From Bacteroidaceae bacterium (GTDB taxonomy: Bacteria; Bacteroidota; Bacteroidia; Bacteroidales; Bacteroidaceae): 64,000 bases of DNA. This document shows positions 1-7,953 of this stretch, piece after piece. The notes beneath the pieces were generated by a model that saw nothing but the letters and a program-made list of their open reading frames with translations, made no database searches and had not been told where the DNA came from. The stretch is from NCBI GenBank assembly GCA_017379075.1, contig JAFNXL010000015.1, forward strand, positions 62,001 to 126,000, written 5' to 3'. Positions within the stretch are counted from its first letter, which is position 1; every line of letters starts with the position of its first letter. The position numbers and the translations under genes were made by a program.

Positions 1-225
1 AAAACCCATCATGGAGAAAATGAGTTTGCCCTTGCGGTAACGGATGCGGTAATTTCCCTCCAAATCGGCTTGGGTAGCCGTGTGCGTTTGCCCTTCGTAA
101 TACACATACGCAGTAGGCAAAGGGTCACCCGTTGCCGCATCAGTGACCCGTCCCTGCACATACTGAGCCAGGGAAGATGCCACGCAAAGCACCCATGACA
201 TATAAAGAAGGAAACATCTTTTCAC
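1..225 (-). CDS. N-terminal fragment of a secreted carboxypeptidase-regulatory-like-domain protein (partial)
   Basis: The reading frame runs off the left edge; 75 codons are present. It starts at a GTG (225) because an in-frame TAG lies two codons upstream. Residues 1-21 are a signal peptide (KRCFLLYMSWVLCVASSLAQ), followed by VQGRVTDAATGDPLPTAYVY, which is the beginning of a CarboxypepD_reg-like beta-sandwich, with the family's ending motif (FSMMGF) at the edge. In Bacteroidota this domain opens TonB-dependent SusC-type receptors and several other envelope proteins, so the full product cannot be decided. It has its own promoter and is separated from the export operon by 199 bases. Confidence 0.75.
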   Translation of the reverse strand, partial: MKRCFLLYMSWVLCVASSLAQYVQGRVTDAATGDPLPTAYVYYEGQTHTATQADLEGNYRIRYRKGKLIFSMMGF

Positions 226-259
226 CGTCTATACTGATTGAACTATCCTAATTCGGCAG

Positions 260-267
260 CAAAGATA
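260..267 (-). promoter_or_regulatory. -7 box of a Bacteroidota promoter for the left-edge gene
   Basis: On the minus strand TATCTTTG matches the TAnnTTTG -7 consensus, 35 bases before the GTG start. The -33 position about 19 bases further upstream reads TTTT rather than TTTG, so the match is partial. Confidence 0.55.
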
Positions 268-424
268 CAAAGTATTGGTGAAACCGAAAAATCCTTTGTC
301 ACAATGTGTACTATTTTTAAGATAAAATGACAATCATTTGCATTTCCCTACAGGGCAACACATACCGGATACGGCCTATGTCAGGCTATTCTTACCCCGA
401 TTCAGTCTGCACAAGCTATTAAAC

Positions 425-1909
425 TCACAAAGCTTGGTCCACTTCAAAATCGTAGAGCGTTTTGCGCATGATGTCAGCCAGACTCAGCTGATAAGCGATG
501 TATGCGCTCAGGTGGTTACGGTATGCACTGTTGAGGCGGTTTCGTTCCAGAGCCAATGTCTGGCTGTCAATGTCACCGTCGGTATATCGTTGCAGGGTGA
601 TGGCAAAACTCTTTTCGGCAATACTCACATTCTTTTCCAGCAGTTGCAGACGCTTCAAGTTGTTGTTGAGCTGGGCAACAGCATTACGTGTCTCGGTTTC
701 GATGGAGCGTTCCAGGTCTTCCTTCGCCATAAGGTTCTGTCTCTGACGTGCTTCTGCCGCACGCACACGAGATTTGTTCTCTCCCCAGTCCAACAAGGGC
801 ACGGATAAAGTGAATCCCACGCCAAAGTCCATCGGTCTGTCTGTAAAATCTACCCAAGAGCTTTGCATGGTCTTGCCATAACCTGTGCTTCTATCCTGCA
901 TGCTGGTACCGGTTTTCTGTACATAAGCATCCACAAAGCCGCGCACCTTTCCCTCGGCTTTAAGTTGTTTAATGGTCATCTTCTGCTGTTCTATTGCGAT
1001 ATCCTGGTCTCGCAGTTCTGTTCGGTTTTTGAGCGCATACTCAACAGCCTTGTCCGGATCTACAACCACTACGGAATATTTCAGTTTATCATCAAGCACC
1101 ACACTGTCTGTGAGTTCAAGACCAATCATTTCCTTAAAGTTGCGGAGTCCGGACTCCTGGTTAATCATCGCAAGTTCGTAGCTGTTCTGAGATTCGGTAA
1201 GGTCCACCTCCATCTGCAAGGCATCCACCTCTCTGATCAAACCAGCGGCAAATTTGTTTTGTGCTATTTCATTTGCCTCTGTCTGTCTTTCATAGTCTAA
1301 TCTGGCGATTTCTGTGCTTCGTTGTTGTTGCAACAGATTGTAATAGCTGCTGCTCACCTGATATTCCAGATTGAGTTCCTCGCGGCGCAATGACTTATTG
1401 GTACGTTCATAGTTCAGGCGTGCCGACTTAAGCGAAGAGCGAATGGCATTATAACCATAGATGGCATCAATGGGCTGGCGCAGTCTAAGACGGGTGTTGA
1501 GCGTGGCCGAACGGATATCATTATTGAAGTTGTCATAGCTGTTAAGCGTGGTTTCCCAATAAATGTTACCATTGGTAATCAAAGGCTGGTTAACCGTGAT
1601 AGTACCGCCATAGTCCAGACGCTTCACTGAATAGAAAGACACGCCGGTGGTATCATCCCATGTACGCACAGTCTGATTAAACTCCGGGAAACTCAAGTTG
1701 AAGTCTATATGCGTCTTCAACTGGCTGGTGGCCGTTTTCAGATTATATTCCGCAATCTTGAGATTCTCTTTCAGATTACGCATGGTAAAACTCTTCTCTT
1801 TGGCCAGATTGATGCTCTGTTCCAATGTGAGAATATAAATATCGGCGTTAACAACATTAGTGGCTATGAGTGCGAGTGCCACAAGAGATACTCTCAATTT
1901 CCTTATCAT
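425..1909 (-). CDS. TolC-family outer-membrane efflux channel
   Basis: 494 aa with an N-terminal signal peptide (cleavage likely near residue 22) and two long heptad-rich halves typical of the TolC/OEP fold, where three subunits form an outer-membrane barrel plus a periplasmic alpha-helical tunnel. The motif [19 protein letters not shown] near residue 400 is characteristic of the second OEP repeat. Its start overlaps the stop of the ATPase gene by four bases (ATGA), so it is the last gene of the export operon. The family is clear; the exported substrate is not. Confidence 0.9.
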   Translation of the reverse strand: MIRKLRVSLVALALIATNVVNADIYILTLEQSINLAKEKSFTMRNLKENLKIAEYNLKTATSQLKTHIDFNLSFPEFNQTVRTWDDTTGVSFYSVKRLDYGGTITVNQPLITNGNIYWETTLNSYDNFNNDIRSATLNTRLRLRQPIDAIYGYNAIRSSLKSARLNYERTNKSLRREELNLEYQVSSSYYNLLQQQRSTEIARLDYERQTEANEIAQNKFAAGLIREVDALQMEVDLTESQNSYELAMINQESGLRNFKEMIGLELTDSVVLDDKLKYSVVVVDPDKAVEYALKNRTELRDQDIAIEQQKMTIKQLKAEGKVRGFVDAYVQKTGTSMQDRSTGYGKTMQSSWVDFTDRPMDFGVGFTLSVPLLDWGENKSRVRAAEARQRQNLMAKEDLERSIETETRNAVAQLNNNLKRLQLLEKNVSIAEKSFAITLQRYTDGDIDSQTLALERNRLNSAYRNHLSAYIAYQLSLADIMRKTLYDFEVDQAL

Positions 1910-2604
1910 GATACAATGGTTCTGTTTGTATTGATTCTGTCGTAATGTATGGAGCCATCCTTGATATATACGTTACGGATGGCATAGTTGGCAATTTCCT
2001 GCTCGTGGGTAATGAGGATAATGGTATTGCCCTCCTGATGCAATTCGTCAAAAAGTTTCATGATTTCTATTCCCGTCTTGGAATCGAGCGCACCAGTTGG
2101 CTCATCGGCCAAAAGTATGCCAGGATTGGTAACCAAAGCACGCGCAATGGCCACACGTTGCCGCTGTCCGCCCGAAAGTTCGCTGGGTTTATGATACATA
2201 CGGTCTGCCAGCTTTACCCGTTGCAGGGCGCGCACGGCTCTTTCCCTGCGTTCTGCAGCCTCCACCCCGGCATAGGCCAAAGGCAGTTCTACATTCTGTA
2301 CGGCATTGAGCTTGGGCAAAAGGTTGAAATTCTGAAAGACAAAGCCGATTTCGCGATTACGCATATCAGAGAGTTCATCATCGTTGAGATTGCTCACATC
2401 AACTCCGTTGAACTTATACTCACCGGTAGACGGTGTGTCCAGACATCCGAGAATGTTCATAAATGTACTCTTTCCCGATCCGGAAGGTCCCATAATGCTG
2501 ATGTATTCCCCCCGTTCTATACAGAGATTCACATCGCGCAGGGCCATCACTTCATTGTCGCCCATCACATAGCGCTTTGTTATATTGTTGATTTCTATTA
2601 ACAT
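1906..2604 (-). CDS. ABC transporter ATP-binding protein, LolD/MacB type
   Basis: 232 aa single ATPase domain. Visible motifs are Walker [10 protein letters not shown] (about residues 40-48), signature [15 protein letters not shown] (about 142-156), Walker [13 protein letters not shown] and the H-loop ITHEQE. Length and the DEPTGALD form are typical of LolD/MacB/FtsE-like ATPases that work with four-helix FtsX-type permeases as mechanotransmitters rather than classic translocators. It sits 29 bases downstream of its permease gene and overlaps the TolC-like gene, which supports one tripartite export complex. The drug, peptide or lipoprotein cargo is unknown. Confidence 0.93.
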   Translation of the reverse strand: MLIEINNITKRYVMGDNEVMALRDVNLCIERGEYISIMGPSGSGKSTFMNILGCLDTPSTGEYKFNGVDVSNLNDDELSDMRNREIGFVFQNFNLLPKLNAVQNVELPLAYAGVEAAERRERAVRALQRVKLADRMYHKPSELSGGQRQRVAIARALVTNPGILLADEPTGALDSKTGIEIMKLFDELHQEGNTIILITHEQEIANYAIRNVYIKDGSIHYDRINTNRTIVS

Positions 2605-2633
2605 CCTGATTTAAGTATGATAAAGAGTGTAAA

Positions 2634-3872
2634 TTATTCGTAACGGATGGAATCCACCGGTTTCAGGTTGGCGGCATTCTTGGCAGGGAGATAGCCAAAC
2701 ACAATACCCACAATCACTGAAAATCCGAAGGCAATGATTATACTATAGATTCGGATATATGTGCTTACATCCGTGAACACAGACACCAGCACTGAGAGTG
2801 ATATGCCCAGAAACACGCCTATGAGTCCGCCGGCGATACTGATAACCACTGCCTCTGTGACAAACTGGCGCATGATATCTTTCTTGCGTGCGCCAATGGC
2901 CCTTCGAATACCTATTTCGCGCGTACGTTCCATAACCGTAGCCAGCATGATGTTCATAATGCCTATACCACCCACAATAAGAGAAATGGCAGCGATGGCT
3001 CCAAGCAGGAAATTATACATCTGGCGTTCTTTCTCCTCCTGCTTGAGCAATTCCAACGGTATGACGATGCCATAATCCTCATTCTGGAAATGATGACGGC
3101 GAAGGATTTCTTCTATCAGGTGAGAACTTTCAGTCAAGCGGTCAGAGTTATGTACCTGTACGGTGATTTGCTGTATCTCGCTGGCCAATGCGTTTCCACG
3201 CGTGAAACGGTCAAGAAACATACTAAGGGGTACGTATACGTCTGTATTGAGGTCGCGCGCAGCCAATTCACCTACTGTCTCGGTGAAGATGGCCTTCGAT
3301 TCCAATACACCCACAACCTCCAGCCACTGGTCTTCAATCTTTATCATTTGCCCCACAGCCTCTTCCTTCTGAAAAAGTTGGCGGGCAATGCCTGCTCCCA
3401 ACACACAGACTTTCTGTTTTGTGTCATGATGCATCTTGGAGAAGAAATTACCCCTTTCTATGGTGTAATTCAGTATGTCATAGAATTCATGGGTTACACC
3501 AATGATGGAAGAGCGCACAGAGCGGTTAGCAAAACGCACATCGGCTGTGATTTCCGCCTGAGAGGCTATACTGCTTACCTCTGGCACAATTTCCCGTATC
3601 ACTTCGGCATCGCGCAGCGAAAGTCCCGGAGAGAACTTGGCCCTTACCTCGTTCAATTCCTCATCAGTCATGTTCTTTTCGCGGACGATGATGTTGTTTA
3701 CTCCCAAATCCTGGTATTTGGCTATCGCCTCACGCTTGGCGCCCTCGCCTATGGAAAGCATGGCTATGACAGACGCCACACCAAAAATTATACCCAGCAT
3801 GGTTAGGAACGAGCGAAACTTATGATCGGCAAGTCCCTCTAATGCCACTTTTACATTTTCTCTATAATCCAT
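2634..3872 (-). CDS. MacB/FtsX-type ABC transporter permease
   Basis: 412 aa. One membrane helix near residues 20-43 (LTMLGIIFGVASVIAML), a large periplasmic domain of about 230 residues (MacB_PCD), then three helices at the C-terminal end (around 285-310, 335-360, 370-395). The stretch MERTREIGIRRAIGARKKDI is the cytoplasmic coupling motif shared by MacB-family permeases. It is placed between the adaptor genes and its ATPase. The organisation fits a MacAB-TolC-like tripartite exporter, acting on substrates taken from the periplasm. Confidence 0.93.
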   Translation of the reverse strand: MDYRENVKVALEGLADHKFRSFLTMLGIIFGVASVIAMLSIGEGAKREAIAKYQDLGVNNIIVREKNMTDEELNEVRAKFSPGLSLRDAEVIREIVPEVSSIASQAEITADVRFANRSVRSSIIGVTHEFYDILNYTIERGNFFSKMHHDTKQKVCVLGAGIARQLFQKEEAVGQMIKIEDQWLEVVGVLESKAIFTETVGELAARDLNTDVYVPLSMFLDRFTRGNALASEIQQITVQVHNSDRLTESSHLIEEILRRHHFQNEDYGIVIPLELLKQEEKERQMYNFLLGAIAAISLIVGGIGIMNIMLATVMERTREIGIRRAIGARKKDIMRQFVTEAVVISIAGGLIGVFLGISLSVLVSVFTDVSTYIRIYSIIIAFGFSVIVGIVFGYLPAKNAANLKPVDSIRYE

Positions 3873-3893
3873 GAATCAAATCTTTCTCCTTCA

Positions 3894-4916
3894 TTATTCA
3901 TCTTCCAGAAACTCGCAACTTACTGTCATTCCCGTCTTCAGACGTTCGTCCGACACAAGAAGTTTAAGTTCCACATCAAATCCCTTCTGACGGGGATTGT
4001 TATAGTCTCGTGGATGGCAGAAAAGTCCCATGCTGCTAACCTCGGCCTCGAAAGGCACCTCGGGGAGCGCATCCAAACGCACAATCACCTTTTGCCCCTT
4101 GTGCACACGTAAAAAGTCGTTTTCGTTCACAAATGTACGCACCTTCATCTGTGACAAGTCGGGCACCATGGCCATTCGGTTTCCACGCCACACTTCATCG
4201 CCCACTTTGATGAGCTGGCCTCCACGCCTTCTGTCGAGCTGCAGAATGCCGTCAATAGGAGTTCTCACCGTGAGCATAGGCACAGCCTCCCACGCCATTT
4301 GTATGTCTTTCTTTATCTGCTCAACTCTGATTTGCTGAATCTTAATGTCATTCTCATTTACAATCTTGTTGATTTCCAATCGACGACGGGAGATTCTGAG
4401 CGCAATGGTAGCCTGTTCAAATTCAAGTTCCTTTATCTTGCGGATTCGCTCAGACTCAAACCGGGATGACTCCAGTTCCAATTTGCGCAATTCATAGGTA
4501 GCCTCATCCGAGCGTATCGTGGATTCTGTTTCGCTGTCCCGATTGGCCTGATTGATGAGCATCTTGTCCAACGATGCCTGTTCAGACTCCAATTGTGTCT
4601 CGCGTTCCAAGATATATCTTGTGATGTCCACCGGGTCAAGCAAAATTACAGAGTCACCGGCCTGCACCTCTTTTCCGTGTTCCTCAACCCAGGTTACACG
4701 CAGGTTACCCCATCGGCGCAGGTAGGGTGTGATAAGCGCTTTTGAACGCACGGCCACCAACTCGCCAGTTTCCACCAGCGGTGTTTTTGTTACCTTGCCT
4801 TCATCTTCTGCGCCAGAATTATTTCCTTGGCATGCAGTCAGGGCACATAGTATCAGGGCCACAAGCATCCTCACCAGGCCCCTTTCCTTTACATTATGTC
4901 GTCTTTTCCTGTTCAT
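3894..4916 (-). CDS. HlyD/MacA-type periplasmic adaptor lipoprotein (third adaptor of the operon)
   Basis: 340 aa. A basic N-terminus and hydrophobic segment end in the lipobox LTAC near residue 29, so it is likely anchored in a membrane by lipid. The middle (about residues 100-200) is a charged coiled-coil hairpin; the biotinyl-lipoyl half motif VRTPIDGILQLDRRRGGQLI and a beta-barrel domain follow. It is the shortest of three tandem adaptors and lacks much of the C-terminal membrane-proximal domain seen in the other two, ending at VSCEFLED. It lies 21 bases before the permease gene. Confidence 0.88.
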   Translation of the reverse strand: MNRKRRHNVKERGLVRMLVALILCALTACQGNNSGAEDEGKVTKTPLVETGELVAVRSKALITPYLRRWGNLRVTWVEEHGKEVQAGDSVILLDPVDITRYILERETQLESEQASLDKMLINQANRDSETESTIRSDEATYELRKLELESSRFESERIRKIKELEFEQATIALRISRRRLEINKIVNENDIKIQQIRVEQIKKDIQMAWEAVPMLTVRTPIDGILQLDRRRGGQLIKVGDEVWRGNRMAMVPDLSQMKVRTFVNENDFLRVHKGQKVIVRLDALPEVPFEAEVSSMGLFCHPRDYNNPRQKGFDVELKLLVSDERLKTGMTVSCEFLEDE

Positions 4917-4927
4917 GGCGTGTAGAA

Positions 4928-6154
4928 TTATTTACCTTCGGAAGTCTGCTTCTGCTCCTCTTCCAGTTTTGTGGGGTCTATAAGTGCCACATGGTCATTA
5001 CGTTTGAGACCTTCAGTGATGATGACGTAATCCGAGTTCGTAAGTCCGGTCTGCACCTCCACACGTTCATACTCTCCGCCTTTACGACGGTATACATATT
5101 TTATATTGCCTTCCGTATGCAAAGCTTCCAGAGGAATATACTGTACATCCTCTATTTCGTCGATCACCACTCGGCAGCTGACGGTAAGTCCAGGAAGCAG
5201 GTTTTTGTTGGCTTGGTCAAGCAATATTTCTACGGGGAAAACCTTGATGTTACTGTTGTTATCCTTATTTACCGCCAGATTTGCCACATGTATCACGCGT
5301 CCGGTGAAAGTGCTGTCCGAGAAAGCGTCAGGTTTCACCTCTACACGCAAATCACGGGTAATGTACGAAATGTCCACTTCGTTGATGTTTATTTTTGTTT
5401 TCAGTTTTGACAAGTTGGGCAGTTGCATCAGTGTATTGTTCGGCCACATCTGGTCACCAATCTGATACTTGTTCTGTGTGCTCCAGTTGTGCGATATGAT
5501 GGCGATACCATCCGAAGGCGACACCATGCTAAGCTTGTCCAGCGTTTCGTGCGCCTCCTTCAGGCGGGCCTCATCCTCATCTATGGACAGTTGCATCTGT
5601 TTCTGCTCTTCCTGCTGTATGCGGCGTCTGTTTTCAATCTGTTCCTTGGCCCGTTCAAGAGCGATACCGGCCTTCTCCAAATTCAGTTCTATCTCACGTC
5701 GCTTGATGTCCGATTCGTGCGCCGCCGACTCCAGTTGCATGCGGGTTATCTCGAACGTTATCTCCGAGGTGCGGTATTCGGCCTGCAGGTTTTCCATGTC
5801 CAATTGGTGCTGTGCCATCATCTTTTCCATTTCGGCACGACTCACGATCAGACGGTCTTCGCTCTCAAGGATTGCCTTGTTCACTTCTGAAGGGTCAAAT
5901 ACACACACCGTGTCACCGGCCTTTACCTGTGTGCCGTCTTCAACCAGTTCCGCAATTTTCAGGTTGCCAAAACGCCACGATATGTTGGGCGCATTGATGT
6001 TGATTGAACTGAACGCCTCTATTTGGCCTTCTTCGTAAAGGTCCACTTGAAAGGTGCCCTCCTGAACTTTCGCTTCGGGTATTTTTGATTCCTCCTTATC
6101 GCTGGCACAAGCCATCATCAAAAGGATGGAAGAAAGGATGATGCTCTTTTTCAT
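4928..6154 (-). CDS. HlyD/MacA-type periplasmic adaptor lipoprotein (second adaptor)
   Basis: 408 aa with lipobox LMMAC at about residue 16. The lipoyl-type motif (APNISWRFGNLKIAELVEDG and the matching MVSPSDGIAIISHN) flanks a long alpha-helical hairpin at about residues 85-205, followed by beta-barrel and membrane-proximal domains (VQYIPLEALHTEG). Such proteins form the hexameric bridge between an inner-membrane permease and a TolC-like channel. It is only 11 bases from the next adaptor gene. Sequence differs substantially from its two neighbours, so this is not a recent tandem duplication. Confidence 0.9.
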   Translation of the reverse strand: MKKSIILSSILLMMACASDKEESKIPEAKVQEGTFQVDLYEEGQIEAFSSININAPNISWRFGNLKIAELVEDGTQVKAGDTVCVFDPSEVNKAILESEDRLIVSRAEMEKMMAQHQLDMENLQAEYRTSEITFEITRMQLESAAHESDIKRREIELNLEKAGIALERAKEQIENRRRIQQEEQKQMQLSIDEDEARLKEAHETLDKLSMVSPSDGIAIISHNWSTQNKYQIGDQMWPNNTLMQLPNLSKLKTKININEVDISYITRDLRVEVKPDAFSDSTFTGRVIHVANLAVNKDNNSNIKVFPVEILLDQANKNLLPGLTVSCRVVIDEIEDVQYIPLEALHTEGNIKYVYRRKGGEYERVEVQTGLTNSDYVIITEGLKRNDHVALIDPTKLEEEQKQTSEGK

Positions 6155-6178
6155 TTATTATACATTGATTTATGACTT

Positions 6179-7384
6179 CTATTTCTTCTTGGGCTTGAGC
6201 AAAGAGATTACGTCTCCTTCGCTGAGCCCCTCTGTTACAATTGTTTCTTTTTGTGACGAAAGTCCCAATATCACCTCCCGTTCCTTGAACGAGAATCTCT
6301 TTTTAACATAGACAACCTTCTTCTGCGAGTCCACCTGATGGATGCAAACATTGGGCACGACCAGAGCGTTTGGCTTACGTTGCATATAGATACGGCAGAT
6401 AGCGGAGATGCCGGGAGCCAGCGGTTGTCTTACCGAATCTACCGAGGCTTCTACATCGAACACTTTCACCGGCGAGCCCTGGGTTCTTTCCTTTCCAACA
6501 GTGGCGAGTTTGACAATCCGTCCCCACCCCTTGTTGTCCGGCATGGCATCAAAAATATATTCCACCGTATCACCTTCGCTGATACGCTTGTACTCCGCCT
6601 CGGGAATCTGCAGGTTCACCTTCATCTTGGACACATCTGGCAAAGTTCCCACCAGCATTCGCCCGCGCAACGTGGTTCCCACCACATGTTCCTCACGGCC
6701 CCACCAGGGTGCTCTACCGCGCACGAATATTCCGTCCGACGGAGCCAATACCACTCTGGAATCTACAACTTTCTTGGCATCAGCCAACCTGCGCCGGTCA
6801 CGGGCGATTCGGCTTTTGAGGCGCATCACCTCCGCTTTGTCCATCACATCTTGGGCATCCAGTTGTCTTTGGTATCGGGAACGGCTCAATGCTGCGCGTT
6901 CCAGCTGCAACTCCTGTATCCTGCGTGCTGTCGGACTCATATATTGCATTTGCGCCGAATCATATTCTGCAAGTATTGCCTCGGCCTCACTGCTTCGGAT
7001 ATTGGCCTCCAACAAAGCCCGTTCCAATTCCTGGTTGGCGGTCAGTTTCTCAAGTTCCGCCAATCGCGATTCCAATCTCTTCTTGCGTTCATCGTATTCA
7101 GTCTCCGCTTCCGGCGCATCTATGATACAAACCGTATCACCCGCCTTTACATGCGTGCCATTTTCCAAAATGAAACTGATAGTTCCCTCCAGATTATCGG
7201 GTGTGGGTATGTTTATCGAAGATTGCGCTTCCGTGGTTCCTTCCATCACGATCATGTCCTCAAAGACCGTTCGCTGAACGACAAAGAGCGGTATATCCTG
7301 GCCCTCTCCCGAAGAACAAGACCACACCACTGAACTCCAAAAAATTGCCAGCAAGAGCGCAATTGGATTATTCCGAAAAACCAT
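6179..7384 (-). CDS. HlyD/MacA-type periplasmic adaptor lipoprotein (first adaptor, operon start)
   Basis: 401 aa. The N-terminal hydrophobic stretch ends SSVVWSC, an acceptable though not ideal lipobox. The lipoyl halves (PDNLEGTISFILENGTHVKA and VLAPSDGIFVRGRA), a helical hairpin at about residues 80-205 and a C-terminal barrel/membrane-proximal region (RKPNALVVPNVCIHQ) are present. It is the first gene of the export operon and has the nearest upstream promoter-like sequence. Three separate adaptors for one permease/ATPase pair is unusual; they may form hetero-oligomers or serve alternative partners. Confidence 0.9.
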   Translation of the reverse strand: MVFRNNPIALLLAIFWSSVVWSCSSGEGQDIPLFVVQRTVFEDMIVMEGTTEAQSSINIPTPDNLEGTISFILENGTHVKAGDTVCIIDAPEAETEYDERKKRLESRLAELEKLTANQELERALLEANIRSSEAEAILAEYDSAQMQYMSPTARRIQELQLERAALSRSRYQRQLDAQDVMDKAEVMRLKSRIARDRRRLADAKKVVDSRVVLAPSDGIFVRGRAPWWGREEHVVGTTLRGRMLVGTLPDVSKMKVNLQIPEAEYKRISEGDTVEYIFDAMPDNKGWGRIVKLATVGKERTQGSPVKVFDVEASVDSVRQPLAPGISAICRIYMQRKPNALVVPNVCIHQVDSQKKVVYVKKRFSFKEREVILGLSSQKETIVTEGLSEGDVISLLKPKKK

Positions 7385-7403
7385 TATAAATATAGTGCCT
7401 AAA

Positions 7404-7426
7404 CAAACTTAACAAGCACAAAGTTA
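7404..7426 (-). promoter_or_regulatory. Two candidate -7 boxes before the export operon
   Basis: On the minus strand TAACTTTG (7419-7426) and TAAGTTTG (7404-7411) both match TAnnTTTG, 20-42 bases before the first adaptor gene. Neither has a TTTG at the proper -33 distance (the downstream box has TTTT), so which is used is undecided. Confidence 0.45.
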
Positions 7427-7587
7427 AGGAAAAATAGTATATAAATCACCATTTCTGAGATGTTTTTTACAGATTAAGCTTGTTTGCTGTTGTTTTCTGT
7501 ACCTTAAAGCAAGAATCTTCTTGATATTTTGCGCTTCTGCAACTATTCAGCGTTATTTCCTAGAAAAACTTTTACACCCTTTCAGGC

Positions 7588-7631
7588 GCATGGCATGGAA
7601 AAACACACGGCATGGCGTGGGAGAAAATTTT
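7588..7631. repeat. 22-base-period tandem repeat, 2 copies
   Basis: Copies begin at 7588 and 7610. The first reads GCATGGCATGGAAAAA and the second GCATGGCGTGGGAGAA, differing by three A-to-G changes in 16 bases. Each contains the dyad CATGGCATG or a variant. The step is exactly 22 bases, as in five other arrays of this window. Confidence 0.7.
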
Positions 7632-7886
7632 TCCTCGCGACACAAAAAACAGAGACGCCAAATACTGAAAGACTTGACAGTAATAAATTTTTACAAGTAA
7701 GCAAAGATTTGCCATTTTGCAAAGGACTTGCAAAAAATCGCAAATGCACAAAACAGATAACGCTTTGTTTATCATATATATAAAACATTCGTTTTGCGTT
7801 TTTGCATTTTTGCATGATTTCTTTTATGCGGTTTAATGGTGATAAGGACACAGTTTCTTTCCATACGCCACCAATAACAGAAGGCG

Positions 7887-7928
7887 AAAAAAAATCCCCA
7901 CAACAACCATTCTGTGCTGTGGGGATTA
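7887..7928 (-). terminator. Intrinsic terminator after rpoC
   Basis: On the minus strand a stem of ATCCCCACA (7926-7918) pairing with TGTGGGGAT (7902-7894) and a 15-base loop is followed by a run of eight T. It lies 26 bases after the rpoC stop and closes the ribosomal protein/RNA polymerase operon. Confidence 0.9.
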
Positions 7929-7953
7929 GTTTAATTATATGGGATTACGTTGA

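Larger units (their letters stand above)
7385..7953. other. Long spacer between rpoC and the export operon
   Basis: About 570 bases with no convincing gene. It holds the rpoC terminator, a two-copy 22-base repeat, several scattered TTGCAAA/TTTGCAT words at 7700-7815 and the export operon promoter. The small open frames across 7529-7851 have no recognisable product, no good ribosome site, and overlap one another on both strands. Confidence 0.7.

Noticed and set aside
7700-7815. TTGCAAA/TTTGCAT words as another 22-base array
   Set aside because: Spacing is irregular (8, 10, 11, 18 bases), not 22.
7529-7851. Small open frames between rpoC and the export operon
   Set aside because: They overlap each other on both strands, cross the repeat, and have no family, promoter or ribosome site.
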